Origin: Saprospiraceae bacterium UBA7328
Lineage (GTDB): Bacteria; Bacteroidota; Bacteroidia; Chitinophagales; Saprospiraceae
Length of the DNA: 64,000 bases
Direction of reading: 5' to 3'
Assembly (NCBI GenBank): GCA_002471345.1
Contig: DKPS01000232.1
Location: forward strand, 18,099 to 82,098
In this document: piece by piece, positions 45,661 to 53,444 of the stretch
How the letters are laid out: each line of letters starts with the position of its first letter
Numbering within the stretch: the first letter of the stretch is position 1
The notes under the pieces: generated by a model
Database searches by the model: none
What the model saw: the letters and a program-made list of their open reading frames with translations, nothing else
Told to the model about the DNA's origin: nothing
Made by a program: the position numbers and the translations under genes

Positions 45661-45890
45661 ACGTTTAATAAATCATGATCAAATTCATTTCGTTATTCGA
45701 TACTTGACTGATATTATTTTCTGTTCGTATAGCTTATAATCAAGTAATAATAAGTTCCCAGAAAATCAACTGTTTTATGTTTAAAAGTTCTTTATTTCTC
45801 TAGCTGACCCATACCTTTTCTTGTAAAACTTTTGTTATGCCAATAACTACTCTTAACACTTCTCCTCTTCGTCAATTCTACTCATGTTAA
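45661..45890 (-). pseudogene. Decayed fragment of a second CBS-domain gene
   Basis: This gene-free interval aligns with the 3' part of the intact CBS gene (47381-48037). The clearest block is 45800-45860 against 47527-47587: both share ACCCATA-CTTTTC, then CTTTTG-T-T-CCAATAA, then AACAC-TTCTCC or close variants. Weaker similarity extends left to about 45661. It has many differences and a short gap in the block after CCTCTTC, so no reading frame survives. It lies directly behind comF, in the same order as the decayed comF copy before the intact CBS gene. Confidence 0.7.
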
Positions 45891-45959
45891 CGATAATATT
45901 GTTGAGGGTGAAACTAATTCGAGTGGAAGGAACCTTCACAAAATATGGTTTAATGTTTT

Positions 45960-45967
45960 TAAATTTG
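45960..45967 (+). promoter_or_regulatory. Candidate -10 element
   Basis: TAAATTTG fits TAnnTTTG and lies 22 bases before the ATG of the secreted protein gene at 45990. There is no -33 TTG at a suitable distance. Nothing else was recognised in the 100 bases before this gene. Confidence 0.3.
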
Positions 45968-45989
45968 TCTATTATAAAGACTTAAATAT

Positions 45990-46922
45990 ATGAATAAGTT
46001 AATCACAACCCTCTTGATTGTTATTGGAACAGTATCTGTAGTAGATGCCCAGTTCTTTAAAAAAGTGTTAGATCGAGCTGCAGATAAGATAGGTAATCAA
46101 GTAGAAGACAAAATTGTTGAGGGTATCTCTACAGAGCTGGCTAATAGAGCTGTTCGGCCTCTAGATAAAATGTACGATGAGATGTTTAGGCAAAAATATA
46201 AAGAGCAGTATGGTAAAGAATGGGATGATGAAGATTATAAAAATGAAGAAGAGAGAGCTTCTGCCATGACTGATATGTGGGGCTCAATGTTCGGTACAGT
46301 AGATCTGCCAGAATCTTATGAGTTTAATAAAGTAATAGAAGTAGAAGTGTACGATTATGGCTCTAAAAAAGCTAACAAGATGAAAATGATGGTAAATCAA
46401 GGAGAACCAATATTTGGCATGGAACAAGAGGAGAATGGAACACAAATAATAGTATATGATTTTGAGAAGGACATTGTGACAATCTTTAATGAATCTAAGA
46501 AAACTGCTATGGCGGTTCCCAATGTTATGAAGCTCGCTAAATCATTTTCTCCACAATTTGAACAAGAAGTCAAAAATCAAATGGACGGCGCAAAAATTAG
46601 TGAAATCAAAAGCAAAAAGATTTTGGATTGTCAATCCAAAGGATATAACATAAAGACGGATAAAGAAGAGTCAGATTTCTACATTTGTTTGGATTCCAAT
46701 GTGAGTTGGGGAGAATCTTATGGCAAAATGATGAAACAGTTGTCTCCTAACTTTTATGAGAATAATGAGCTTTTTGCTGAGTTTTCTAGTGGAATGTTAA
46801 TGCGTGCCAAAACAAAGCGCACAAAAGATAAAAAAGTGTCGACATGGGAAACTAAGAAAATCTCTTCTCAGAACTACTCAATTCAAACTGCTGATTACGA
46901 ACTAAGCAATAATTACAATTAG
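45990..46922 (+). CDS. Secreted DUF4412-like protein
   Basis: A 310-residue protein with a signal peptide (residues about 1-20, KLITTLLIVIGTVSVVDA). A helical, charged segment follows (about 25-90), then a beta-rich domain: YEFNKVIEVEVYDYGSKKANKMKMMVN, IIVYDFEKDIVTIFNESKKTAMAV, SKKILDCQSKGYNIKTDKEESDFYI. The second part resembles DUF4412, a lipoprotein-like periplasmic domain of Bacteroidota. The family name is moderately sure; the function is unknown. It stands between two gene-poor intervals containing decayed copies of its neighbours. Confidence 0.7.
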   Translation: MNKLITTLLIVIGTVSVVDAQFFKKVLDRAADKIGNQVEDKIVEGISTELANRAVRPLDKMYDEMFRQKYKEQYGKEWDDEDYKNEEERASAMTDMWGSMFGTVDLPESYEFNKVIEVEVYDYGSKKANKMKMMVNQGEPIFGMEQEENGTQIIVYDFEKDIVTIFNESKKTAMAVPNVMKLAKSFSPQFEQEVKNQMDGAKISEIKSKKILDCQSKGYNIKTDKEESDFYICLDSNVSWGESYGKMMKQLSPNFYENNELFAEFSSGMLMRAKTKRTKDKKVSTWETKKISSQNYSIQTADYELSNNYN

Positions 46923-47224
46923 TTCCATTAATAGTATTGAAGGTCTACAACTGAGCTCTATAGTCATGTTGATCAATAAGGGATTCTATGCCCTTGAGAA
47001 TAAGTAACAACTCTAATTTCTTGCATGTTATCCTACTAAAGGTCAACTGTACTCAGAAACTGGACGTATTCCTTAATAATAATTCATGATGTTTGGAAAC
47101 CTAGCTTTAAGGATCTGCCAAGTTCAGTTTTGAATATTTTTTAAATGCCCCCTCCTTTGGAATAAAAATACAGACAATAAAATGAGCTATCATCAATACA
47201 TATGACTGCTTTATATGGGTTATA
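46923..47224. other. Gene-free interval with no recognised features
   Basis: About 300 bases with stops in all frames. I compared it by eye with the 3' part of comF, which would be expected here if the decayed comF copy were longer, and found no convincing match. No terminator or RNA was seen. Confidence 0.4.
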
Positions 47225-47350
47225 CGCTCTCCAAATTCAGAAAACATTGGTATTTCTTTCCAACAAATGTAGATTGTCAATTACAGGCTGACGAATTTTG
47301 TACGCTATCTACAGATCTAAATATAAGAGACTAGCTAAAAAGGTTTAAAG
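47225..47350 (-). pseudogene. Decayed fragment of a second comF gene
   Basis: The stretch aligns with the 5' part of comF (about 45495-45625). Shared blocks include TTGGTATTTCTTTCCAACAA, ACAGGCT and ATATAAGAGAC-AGCTA, interrupted by small gaps in the region that codes for the zinc ribbon. Frames are broken. It lies 30 bases from the end of the intact CBS gene, mirroring the decayed CBS copy next to the intact comF. Confidence 0.8.
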
Positions 47351-47380
47351 TGGATAGGCATTTTTACTTATTGCGTTGTC

Positions 47381-48037
47381 TCACACATTTAGAAATGTCA
47401 TAAGAGACTCATATCTTTCCTTAATTATAGTTTGGTTTTCTTCTGCACTCATATGAGCAATAATCTGGTATTCATGTCTTTCCAAAGAGGCTACAGTCTT
47501 ATTTAGAGAGGTCGTTTGAATTGTCAAACTCACCCATATCTTTTCCTTCGAGCCTTTTGCTGTACCAATAAATACGCCCAACACCTTTCCCCCTTCCTCT
47601 TCTACAATTCTGCTTATTGTCGCCAATGAGTAATCTCTAATTCCTTGTTCTATTATTATAATGCTATCACTTTCAGATACAGCGTATTGTTCACATAAAT
47701 AGTCCAAAACAGACTCCTTTCTTAAAGCTCCTAGGTAAGTCATGTTCTTATCCACAACTGGCAGCATTGATAAGTCATTGACATGCATTTTATGTAGAGA
47801 TTTTAGAAAATGTTCCTCTTCATATGCAAAATACCCCTCTCGTTCTGTGGTTATTTCAGAAATTCTATTTTTTAAGGAGCTCATGATATCGATTTCTCTT
47901 AGCATATGGATATATCTACCATTTTCTAAAACTACGATTTCGGTTATATCCTCATTTTGGAGAATATTAGCCACATTTTCTACTTTCTCCTCTGAAGAGG
48001 CTCCTTCTATTTTTTCTATTAATATTTCTGCTATCAT
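47381..48037 (-). CDS. CBS domain protein with ACT-like C-terminus
   Basis: A 218-residue protein. Residues about 1-125 form a CBS pair (VENVANILQNEDITEIVVLENGRYIHMLREIDIM, then DLSMLPVVDKNMTYLGALRKESVLDYL). Residues about 130-218 look like an ACT-type beta-alpha-beta domain (SIIIIEQGIRDYSLATISRIVEEEGGKVLGVFI). CBS pairs bind adenine nucleotides and act as energy sensors. It is the last gene of a seven-gene minus-strand run starting with dtd, and a decayed duplicate lies at 45661-45890. Confidence 0.88.
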   Translation of the reverse strand: MIAEILIEKIEGASSEEKVENVANILQNEDITEIVVLENGRYIHMLREIDIMSSLKNRISEITTEREGYFAYEEEHFLKSLHKMHVNDLSMLPVVDKNMTYLGALRKESVLDYLCEQYAVSESDSIIIIEQGIRDYSLATISRIVEEEGGKVLGVFIGTAKGSKEKIWVSLTIQTTSLNKTVASLERHEYQIIAHMSAEENQTIIKERYESLMTFLNV

Positions 48038-48049
48038 CTCAAAATATAT

Positions 48050-48847
48050 CTATGCTTTACGCAGAATTTTTTCTCTCTCAATTCTAAAATCTGCTTCTGT
48101 TACTATTCCTCTCTTTCTCATCTCCACTAATTTTCCCAACTTTTCTAATAAGAACTCATCTGCATCTTCGGTGCTCTCCTTTTTAGAAGGATTGGATCTT
48201 TCTACCTTTTCTTTAAAACCATTTGTTTTAAATTTTTCAAATTCTGGTTGAATTCTCATATATGCTAAATCATCATGGTTTTGAATCTTTTTAAAATCAG
48301 AAAATCCACTCTGTACTGCTTTGCTAACGTGGTCAAAAGCCTTTTCCTTATTTTCCAATAATGAATAAGCACATGCTAAATGGAAATGAAGGCTTTCATC
48401 ATTAGGTTGAATTTTGAGACCCTTTTCAAAATCCACGATTGCTTCTTCAATATCAAACTCCTTATATTTTTTGAGACCGCTTTTCTTAAATGGATTGGAT
48501 CTAAGTACACTTCGTTTTCTTTTAGGGATTCGGCTCTTTTGTCCTCTTTCGGGATATTCATAGTACTCCCTATTTACAGTGCGCTTTTTCCTTCTTCTAC
48601 CAAGGGAAGGCGGTAATTGAGCTTTTTTTCCACCGTTAAACTTTCTATCAAATTCAGCCTGACCCATTGTTAAGTAACGCATCCCATCAATTATACCCAA
48701 AATTGAAGAAATGGGAAAAAACTCTTGTGTCATCATAAACAACATCACATAAAATATGCCTGCACCTGGTTCTCTCAAGTAAAACTTGTGTACACCAAAA
48801 GAACCCAACAAAAAGGCCATCACTGCAGCTACATATTTATTTTTCAT
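48050..48847 (-). CDS. TM2-domain protein with TPR-like region and SHOCT tail
   Basis: A 265-residue protein. The N-terminal TM2 domain (AVMAFLLGSFGVHKFYL, then IFYVMLFMMT, SILGIIDGMRYLTMGQAEFDRKFN) has two membrane segments. A basic linker (about 75-125) leads to a single TPR-like repeat (DFEKGLKIQPNDESLHFHLACAYSLLEN) and a C-terminal SHOCT-like motif (LLEKLGKLVEMRKRGIVTEADFRIERE). The combination is unusual but modular; its function is unknown. It is 7 bases after the RsbU-like gene. Confidence 0.85.
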   Translation of the reverse strand: MKNKYVAAVMAFLLGSFGVHKFYLREPGAGIFYVMLFMMTQEFFPISSILGIIDGMRYLTMGQAEFDRKFNGGKKAQLPPSLGRRRKKRTVNREYYEYPERGQKSRIPKRKRSVLRSNPFKKSGLKKYKEFDIEEAIVDFEKGLKIQPNDESLHFHLACAYSLLENKEKAFDHVSKAVQSGFSDFKKIQNHDDLAYMRIQPEFEKFKTNGFKEKVERSNPSKKESTEDADEFLLEKLGKLVEMRKRGIVTEADFRIEREKILRKA

Positions 48848-48854
48848 TTCATTT

Positions 48855-50090
48855 CTATTTTTCAGTAAACACTTTACAAGTCAATATGGCAATATCATCT
48901 GGATACTGTTGGTCCTGTTTAAATTTATCAATTTCTTTTAATAGTATTTGATTGAATTCTTCAGCAGGTTTTATTCCATTTGTATTCACAAAGCGTTCTA
49001 TCTTTTCATCATTGTAATAATCACCAAAATCATTTCTTAAATCAGCCAATCCATCGGTAAAGCACATGATGAGGGATTCTTTTCCAAGATCTATGGTGGC
49101 CTCCTTTATTTCTGGTAATTTTTCAAAGGCCCCAATTACAGTACACCCTTCTTCTAGTCTCTGAATCTTTCCATCAGTATAAAAAACTGGAGGATAATGG
49201 CCTGCATTGACATATTTAAGTTTTTTGGCCTTAATATCAACCTCACAAACAAAAAAAGTAATGAACTTATCACTTTGGGTAACTCTATAAACAGTCTGAT
49301 TTAAAGCGAAGACAAAAGTCTCAAGGTCTCTATATTGATAGATCAGCGATTGAATCATTGCCTGAAAATTAGCCATCAGTAATGCTGCAGGCACACCTTT
49401 ACCAGAAATATCGGCAATACAAAGAGCATATCTGTCTTCATCAAACCTTATAACATCCAAATAATCCCCACCAATATTAAGGTGCGGTTTATAAATCATT
49501 GATAGATCAATAAAATCGGTTTTGGGTAAGGTATTAGGAATGAGCATCTTTTGAACCTCACCAGCCAACTCTATTTCTTTTTTAAATTTTTCTTGCTCTA
49601 TTTGTTCTTTAAAAAGTCTTTTGTTCTCAATAGCTACAGCAATGATATTTGTTATTGTCGTTATAAACTGTATTTTATTATATAAGTCATTCTTGTCCTT
49701 TATACCTCCAATAATGGCATAAGCAATAGGAGCTTCTTTGTGAAAAACCGGAATAATTATGTCGAACATCTGAAGCAAGCTGGGGTCTTCACCCTTGATC
49801 GTGTGAAGGCGATTGTATTTAAGAAGCTCTTCTATTATTTCATCTGACTTTTGGTTGGGTCTCAAATTAATGTGAGATGCACAAATCCAATTTTTTCCAT
49901 TGGGAATAAAAAGTCCCATTTTATCGATGCCCATTTCCCATGAAAGAAATGAACGATACATATTGAATAAACCATCAGCAGATACATTTTCATTGATGGC
50001 TTGAGTTATTGTAAGCAGACTTTTGATTTGTAGCTCCTTAAGGCTTAAATCTTTTTCTAACTTTTCTAATAGAAGAATTTCTCTACTCAT
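48855..50090 (-). CDS. GAF plus PP2C-type (RsbU/SpoIIE-like) serine phosphatase
   Basis: A 411-residue protein. Residues about 20-165 form a GAF-like sensor (LLTITQAINENVSADGLFNMY). A short coiled linker (KEQIEQEKFKKEIELAGEVQKMLIP) joins it to the phosphatase domain: NIGGDYLDVI, ALCIADISGKGVPAALLMANFQAMI, FVCEVDIKAKKLKYVNAGHYPP, LIMCFTDGLADLRNDFGDYY, which carries the metal-binding aspartates. In partner-switching systems such enzymes dephosphorylate an anti-anti-sigma factor. An RsbW-like kinase is at 16.8 kb, but no anti-anti-sigma (STAS) gene is adjacent. Confidence 0.92.
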   Translation of the reverse strand: MSREILLLEKLEKDLSLKELQIKSLLTITQAINENVSADGLFNMYRSFLSWEMGIDKMGLFIPNGKNWICASHINLRPNQKSDEIIEELLKYNRLHTIKGEDPSLLQMFDIIIPVFHKEAPIAYAIIGGIKDKNDLYNKIQFITTITNIIAVAIENKRLFKEQIEQEKFKKEIELAGEVQKMLIPNTLPKTDFIDLSMIYKPHLNIGGDYLDVIRFDEDRYALCIADISGKGVPAALLMANFQAMIQSLIYQYRDLETFVFALNQTVYRVTQSDKFITFFVCEVDIKAKKLKYVNAGHYPPVFYTDGKIQRLEEGCTVIGAFEKLPEIKEATIDLGKESLIMCFTDGLADLRNDFGDYYNDEKIERFVNTNGIKPAEEFNQILLKEIDKFKQDQQYPDDIAILTCKVFTEK

Positions 50091-50092
50091 GA

Positions 50093-51118
50093 TTACTTTA
50101 CCGATCTTCTAATATCGTAATAGTCTCTTAAACCATTACCCAGAAGATTAAAAGATAAGACCAAAAGTGAAATTATCAAGGCAGGTGCCATGGATAAAAC
50201 GACATAACCACTTGTAGCATAGCCATAATTTTCCTTTAACATGTTGCCTAATGATGGTACAGGAGGTTGAACTCCTAACCCCAAATAGCTTAATCCTGCT
50301 TCTACCAAAATGGCCGTGGCAAAATTTATGGATGCAATTACCAAAATAGTCCCGTAGAGATTAGGCAAAATATGTTTCCACATGATACGCCATGAAGACA
50401 TTCCCATTGTCTGAGCTGCTAGAATAAACTCTTTAGAGCGAAGCTCCATAACTTGCCCTCTTAATATTCTAGCTAAATCTACCCACAATGTTAATCCAAT
50501 GGCCAAGTATATAGCCATCAATCCTCTATCCATCACCAACAAAATGGCAAATGCTAATAATAGGGTAGGAATTGACCAATTCACATTAATAATCGTCATA
50601 ACTACTCTGTCTGTCCATCCACCAAAGTATCCTGATACTATTCCAAAAAATGCCCCAATGATAACCGAAAGGACTACTGCAAATAGTCCAACAAATAAAG
50701 AAACTCTCAAGCCGACTATTAGTCTGCTCAGCATATCGCGTCCATACTTATCAGTCCCTAGCCAAAAACTTCTTTTTACTACAGTATTTTCATCTTTATT
50801 CTCTATTCTTCGTTGAATCTGACCATAATAGAGAATAGAATTGCTCCTGCCCACTTTTACACTGTCAATTGGATAATATTTGAATGGATCACTTTTTCCC
50901 TTGATAATATGTGTGATTAAACTTTCATTTTTATCCTCAAGTATTTTTTCCTTATAAATTTTTTGGCTAGTACCAGGTTTAAGAAGAGCTATCTCCGGAA
51001 TCTGCAGATTTGCACTAGGAGATTGATCGGACACAAGAACATAACAGAATATTGCCAATAGCGTAGCCGCTATAATTATGACTAAACTAAATTTTGTGAC
51101 TATAGATAATTTTCTCAA
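50093..51118 (-). CDS. OppC/DppC-like ABC transporter permease
   Basis: A 341-residue peptide/nickel-type permease. One N-terminal membrane segment (FSLVIIIAATLLAIFCYVLV) is followed by a periplasmic stretch of about 80 residues, then FWLGTDKYGRDMLSRLIVGLRVSL and the BPD-type core. The EAA loop is EFILAAQTMGMSSWRIMWKHILPNL, and five further segments end in the protein. The periplasmic insert is longer than in E. coli OppC. No OppB, ATPase or binding-protein gene is nearby, so its partners are encoded elsewhere. It ends 2 bases before the RsbU-like gene starts. Confidence 0.9.
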   Translation of the reverse strand: MRKLSIVTKFSLVIIIAATLLAIFCYVLVSDQSPSANLQIPEIALLKPGTSQKIYKEKILEDKNESLITHIIKGKSDPFKYYPIDSVKVGRSNSILYYGQIQRRIENKDENTVVKRSFWLGTDKYGRDMLSRLIVGLRVSLFVGLFAVVLSVIIGAFFGIVSGYFGGWTDRVVMTIINVNWSIPTLLLAFAILLVMDRGLMAIYLAIGLTLWVDLARILRGQVMELRSKEFILAAQTMGMSSWRIMWKHILPNLYGTILVIASINFATAILVEAGLSYLGLGVQPPVPSLGNMLKENYGYATSGYVVLSMAPALIISLLVLSFNLLGNGLRDYYDIRRSVK

Positions 51119-51132
51119 TGTTTTATAATTAT

Positions 51133-52218
51133 CTACTTGTTTATCATTGTAGAAATTACATCCCCTGCCTCGTATTTACCTCCATTATAATCATATCCTA
51201 ATATAGCGGCTATGGTTTTAGCAATCTGGCTTTGAAACAAAAGATCATCTGAATTAACTTCTCCAATAGCGGGAATATTCGGGCCTAAAGCTGCTGCCCA
51301 AATCTCATTTGACCCAAGTGTTGTGGTTCCATGCCCTTTCCACTCTGTCATAGGTGATGTTCCTCTTCCATGATCCGTTGTTATCACTAAAGATGTATTT
51401 CCCGCATAATATGGGTCGGCTTCGATAAATTTCCATAATGCTTTTATCCATTGATCAGTTTGGTGTGTTGATTTTAGATAGTTATCATATCTACCATCAT
51501 GAGCAAAATCATCGGTCTCACCATAAGATATATAAATCACTCTGGGGTGATGCTTTTTCATATATTCTATCATATAGTTATGGGTGAAAGCATCTAGTCT
51601 TACTGCAGACCAAGGGCTAGGAATTTGATCTTGAAGGTCATTTAGTAGTTGTTCTGTAAATGTGAGATATGTGTCCTTTGCTTTGCTAAATCCAGCATTA
51701 ACCGGAATGCCACTACGCTTATCATTGATGATATATGGAAAGACATCCCATGAAGCAAAAGCAGCAACTCTTCCTGCAAATTCTGGTTTTTTATGAAGCC
51801 ATTCTAAGATGGTTGTATTTTGATTATACTTCTTTTCGTTGCTATCTATTTCTGGATCACTGTACCCTGTAAGAATTTCATTGTATCCAGGATAGGAAAA
51901 CCTAAAACGATTGGTGCACGTCATTTTATTTCCTTTCCACCGGTTACCATACAACTGACCTTCGTTAGCAATTTTAGTCCAAAACCAAGGCATCAATTTT
52001 TCTCTAGCCACATTTCTATTTTTTCCACTAAATCGAGTCAAAACTTCCTCTTTGTCTTTTGTCAATATTTCATTCATCATCATACTATCCACTGCACCAC
52101 CATAAACCTCTTGCCATCTCAAACCATCTAGTGTAATAAGTACTACATTTTCTACTACCTGTTGTCCATTGAACAAAAACGGAATAACGAGTAAAAAAGG
52201 AACCAATAGTTTTCTCAT
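51133..52218 (-). CDS. Secreted alkaline-phosphatase-fold hydrolase
   Basis: A 361-residue protein with a signal peptide (about 1-18). Metal-site aspartates lie in LITLDGLRWQEVY, TDDFAHDGRYDNY and ITTDHGRG, with a histidine in EWKGHGTT. The nucleophile is probably a Ser or Thr in MTCTNRFRFSYPGYNEIL. These belong to the alkaline phosphatase/sulfatase/phosphoglyceromutase superfamily. Substrate unknown: a phosphatase, phosphodiesterase or sulfatase is possible. A formylglycine CxPxR site is absent, arguing against a classical sulfatase. Confidence 0.85.
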   Translation of the reverse strand: MRKLLVPFLLVIPFLFNGQQVVENVVLITLDGLRWQEVYGGAVDSMMMNEILTKDKEEVLTRFSGKNRNVAREKLMPWFWTKIANEGQLYGNRWKGNKMTCTNRFRFSYPGYNEILTGYSDPEIDSNEKKYNQNTTILEWLHKKPEFAGRVAAFASWDVFPYIINDKRSGIPVNAGFSKAKDTYLTFTEQLLNDLQDQIPSPWSAVRLDAFTHNYMIEYMKKHHPRVIYISYGETDDFAHDGRYDNYLKSTHQTDQWIKALWKFIEADPYYAGNTSLVITTDHGRGTSPMTEWKGHGTTTLGSNEIWAAALGPNIPAIGEVNSDDLLFQSQIAKTIAAILGYDYNGGKYEAGDVISTMINK

Positions 52219-52224
52219 TTGGTT

Positions 52225-52563
52225 TTAACTTAATTTTTCATTTTTATGATGCCTTACCTTATCTCTTTTTGTCTTCTTACTCATATTCTTTTCCAAAATG
52301 GAATTTAGATTATATCCCATTTGGTTAGCTAAACAAGTAAGGACAAAAAAAACATCTCCAATTTCATCTCCTATCTTCTGATCAACAGAATTTTTATCCT
52401 CAGTATTTTTAAAAGACTGTTCACCATATTTCCTAGCAATAAGTTTACAAAACTCACCTACCTCTTCGGCAAGAAGTAGTGAATTTGTCTTTTCGTCAAA
52501 ATACCTAACACCATAAGTTGAGATCCAATCATCAACCTCCTTCTGCCATTCTGTTAATGTCAT
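52225..52563 (-). CDS. MazG-like nucleotide pyrophosphohydrolase
   Basis: A 112-residue all-alpha NTP-PPase. Acidic metal-binding motifs are EEVGEFCKLIARKYGE (E-x-x-E-like) and GDEIGDVFFVLTCLANQMG (E-x-x-D). Proteins of this size hydrolyse (d)NTPs to monophosphates for pool cleaning. It overlaps the dtd gene by one base, and the phosphatase-fold gene follows 6 bases later, so these are one transcription unit. Confidence 0.9.
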   Translation of the reverse strand: MTLTEWQKEVDDWISTYGVRYFDEKTNSLLLAEEVGEFCKLIARKYGEQSFKNTEDKNSVDQKIGDEIGDVFFVLTCLANQMGYNLNSILEKNMSKKTKRDKVRHHKNEKLS

Positions 52564-53012
52564 TACTCTTTTTCTTTAGTATCTAAAGATATAGTCACTG
52601 GTCCATCATTAATCAGATGAACCTTCATATCAGCTCCAAATATCCCTTCTTCAGGGTTGATATCATGTTTTCGAAACTCATCTACAAAAGATTCATATAG
52701 TGGTATCGCTGTAATAGGTTTTGCAGAACGTAGGTATGATGGTCTATTTCCTTTTTTAGTGCTCGCATATAAGGTAAACTGACTCACTATCAGCACTTCT
52801 CCATCTATATCTTTCAGGCTCAAATTCATCTTTCCCTCGGCATCTCCAAAAATTCTCATATTGATGATTTTTTTTGTTAGCCACTCAATGTCATTTTGAT
52901 CATCTTCTTCAGTTACTCCCATAAGAATAAGTAAGCCTTTGTTGATTTTTCCTACTTCTTTATGATCTACTATTACACTTGCTTCATTGACTCTTTGTAA
53001 TACGGCTCTCAT
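52563..53012 (-). CDS. dtd: D-aminoacyl-tRNA deacylase
   Basis: A 149-residue protein that hydrolyses D-aminoacyl-tRNA and glycyl-tRNA-Ala. The start RAVLQRVNEASVIVD, the catalytic SQFTLYAS block and the GP-containing NDGPVTISLDTKE near the end (usually N-G-P-V-T) are diagnostic. It is the first gene of the leftward operon and lies beside the A+T-rich interval that may hold the replication origin. Confidence 0.95.
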   Translation of the reverse strand: MRAVLQRVNEASVIVDHKEVGKINKGLLILMGVTEEDDQNDIEWLTKKIINMRIFGDAEGKMNLSLKDIDGEVLIVSQFTLYASTKKGNRPSYLRSAKPITAIPLYESFVDEFRKHDINPEEGIFGADMKVHLINDGPVTISLDTKEKE

Positions 53013-53444
53013 AATATTATTAACATTAAAATTTTAATATATACATAATCTCATCATATTGTACAATGTACATAATGCAATTGTAGGTATCAAAATGTGA
53101 ATTAATAGGGGATTAATTAGTAGTAGTCTTTAGTTTTCTCACAAACGTGAATCCAATGTGATTCAATTCACATTTATAAGTCATGTTTAAACTGTTTATA
53201 TTAAAATTAGGAACTTAACAAGTTTTAGTTAATTAATTGATTATCAAATATTTATAGTTAAATATTGTTAACAAAAAGGTCAAAATATTGTTTATTATAT
53301 AGTTATCAACATTTATACATGCTTAATAAATAATAACCTTTTATATAAAGACTAATTATAAATATTATTAAGAGTGAAGAAATCCAGTTTTGATAAATTA
53401 TCATTCAACTACTTTTGATTTGATTTTCAAATATTGATTGAAAA
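53013..53444. other. A+T-rich divergent interval (candidate origin region)
   Basis: No gene is found in 432 bases. By hand count three successive rows from 53221 to 53400 have only about 15-17% G+C. One near match to a DnaA box (TTATCAACA at 53303-53311, one base off TTATCCACA) and a perfect palindrome TTGTTAACAA occur, as does ATTGTACAAT further left. Genes to the left run leftward for seven genes and genes to the right run rightward, and two parS sites lie 2 kb away. This fits an origin or DNA-unwinding element, but the box evidence is weak. Confidence 0.4.
53389..53417 (+). promoter_or_regulatory. Candidate promoter of ctaA
   Basis: TTTG at 53389-53392, a 17-base spacer, then TACTTTTG at 53410-53417. 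It fits TTTG-Nx-TAnnTTTG with a slightly short spacer and lies 27 bases before the ATG. Confidence 0.4.

Noticed and set aside
46923-47224. Further decayed comF sequence in the gene-free interval
   Set aside because: By-eye comparison with the comF 3' part gave no consistent alignment, so the relic is called only from 47225.
47742-48251. 169-residue plus-strand open frame over the CBS and TM2 genes
   Set aside because: It spans two well-supported minus-strand genes and their junction; Ser/Phe/Ile-rich shadow.
51133-52218. Sulfatase matching the sulfated polysaccharide locus
   Set aside because: The formylglycine-forming CxPxR motif is missing, so a classical sulfatase is not supported.
53303-53311. 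TTATCAACA as a DnaA box
   Set aside because: One mismatch to TTATCCACA in an A+T-rich tract is expected by chance and it is single, so it is noted but not called as a box.
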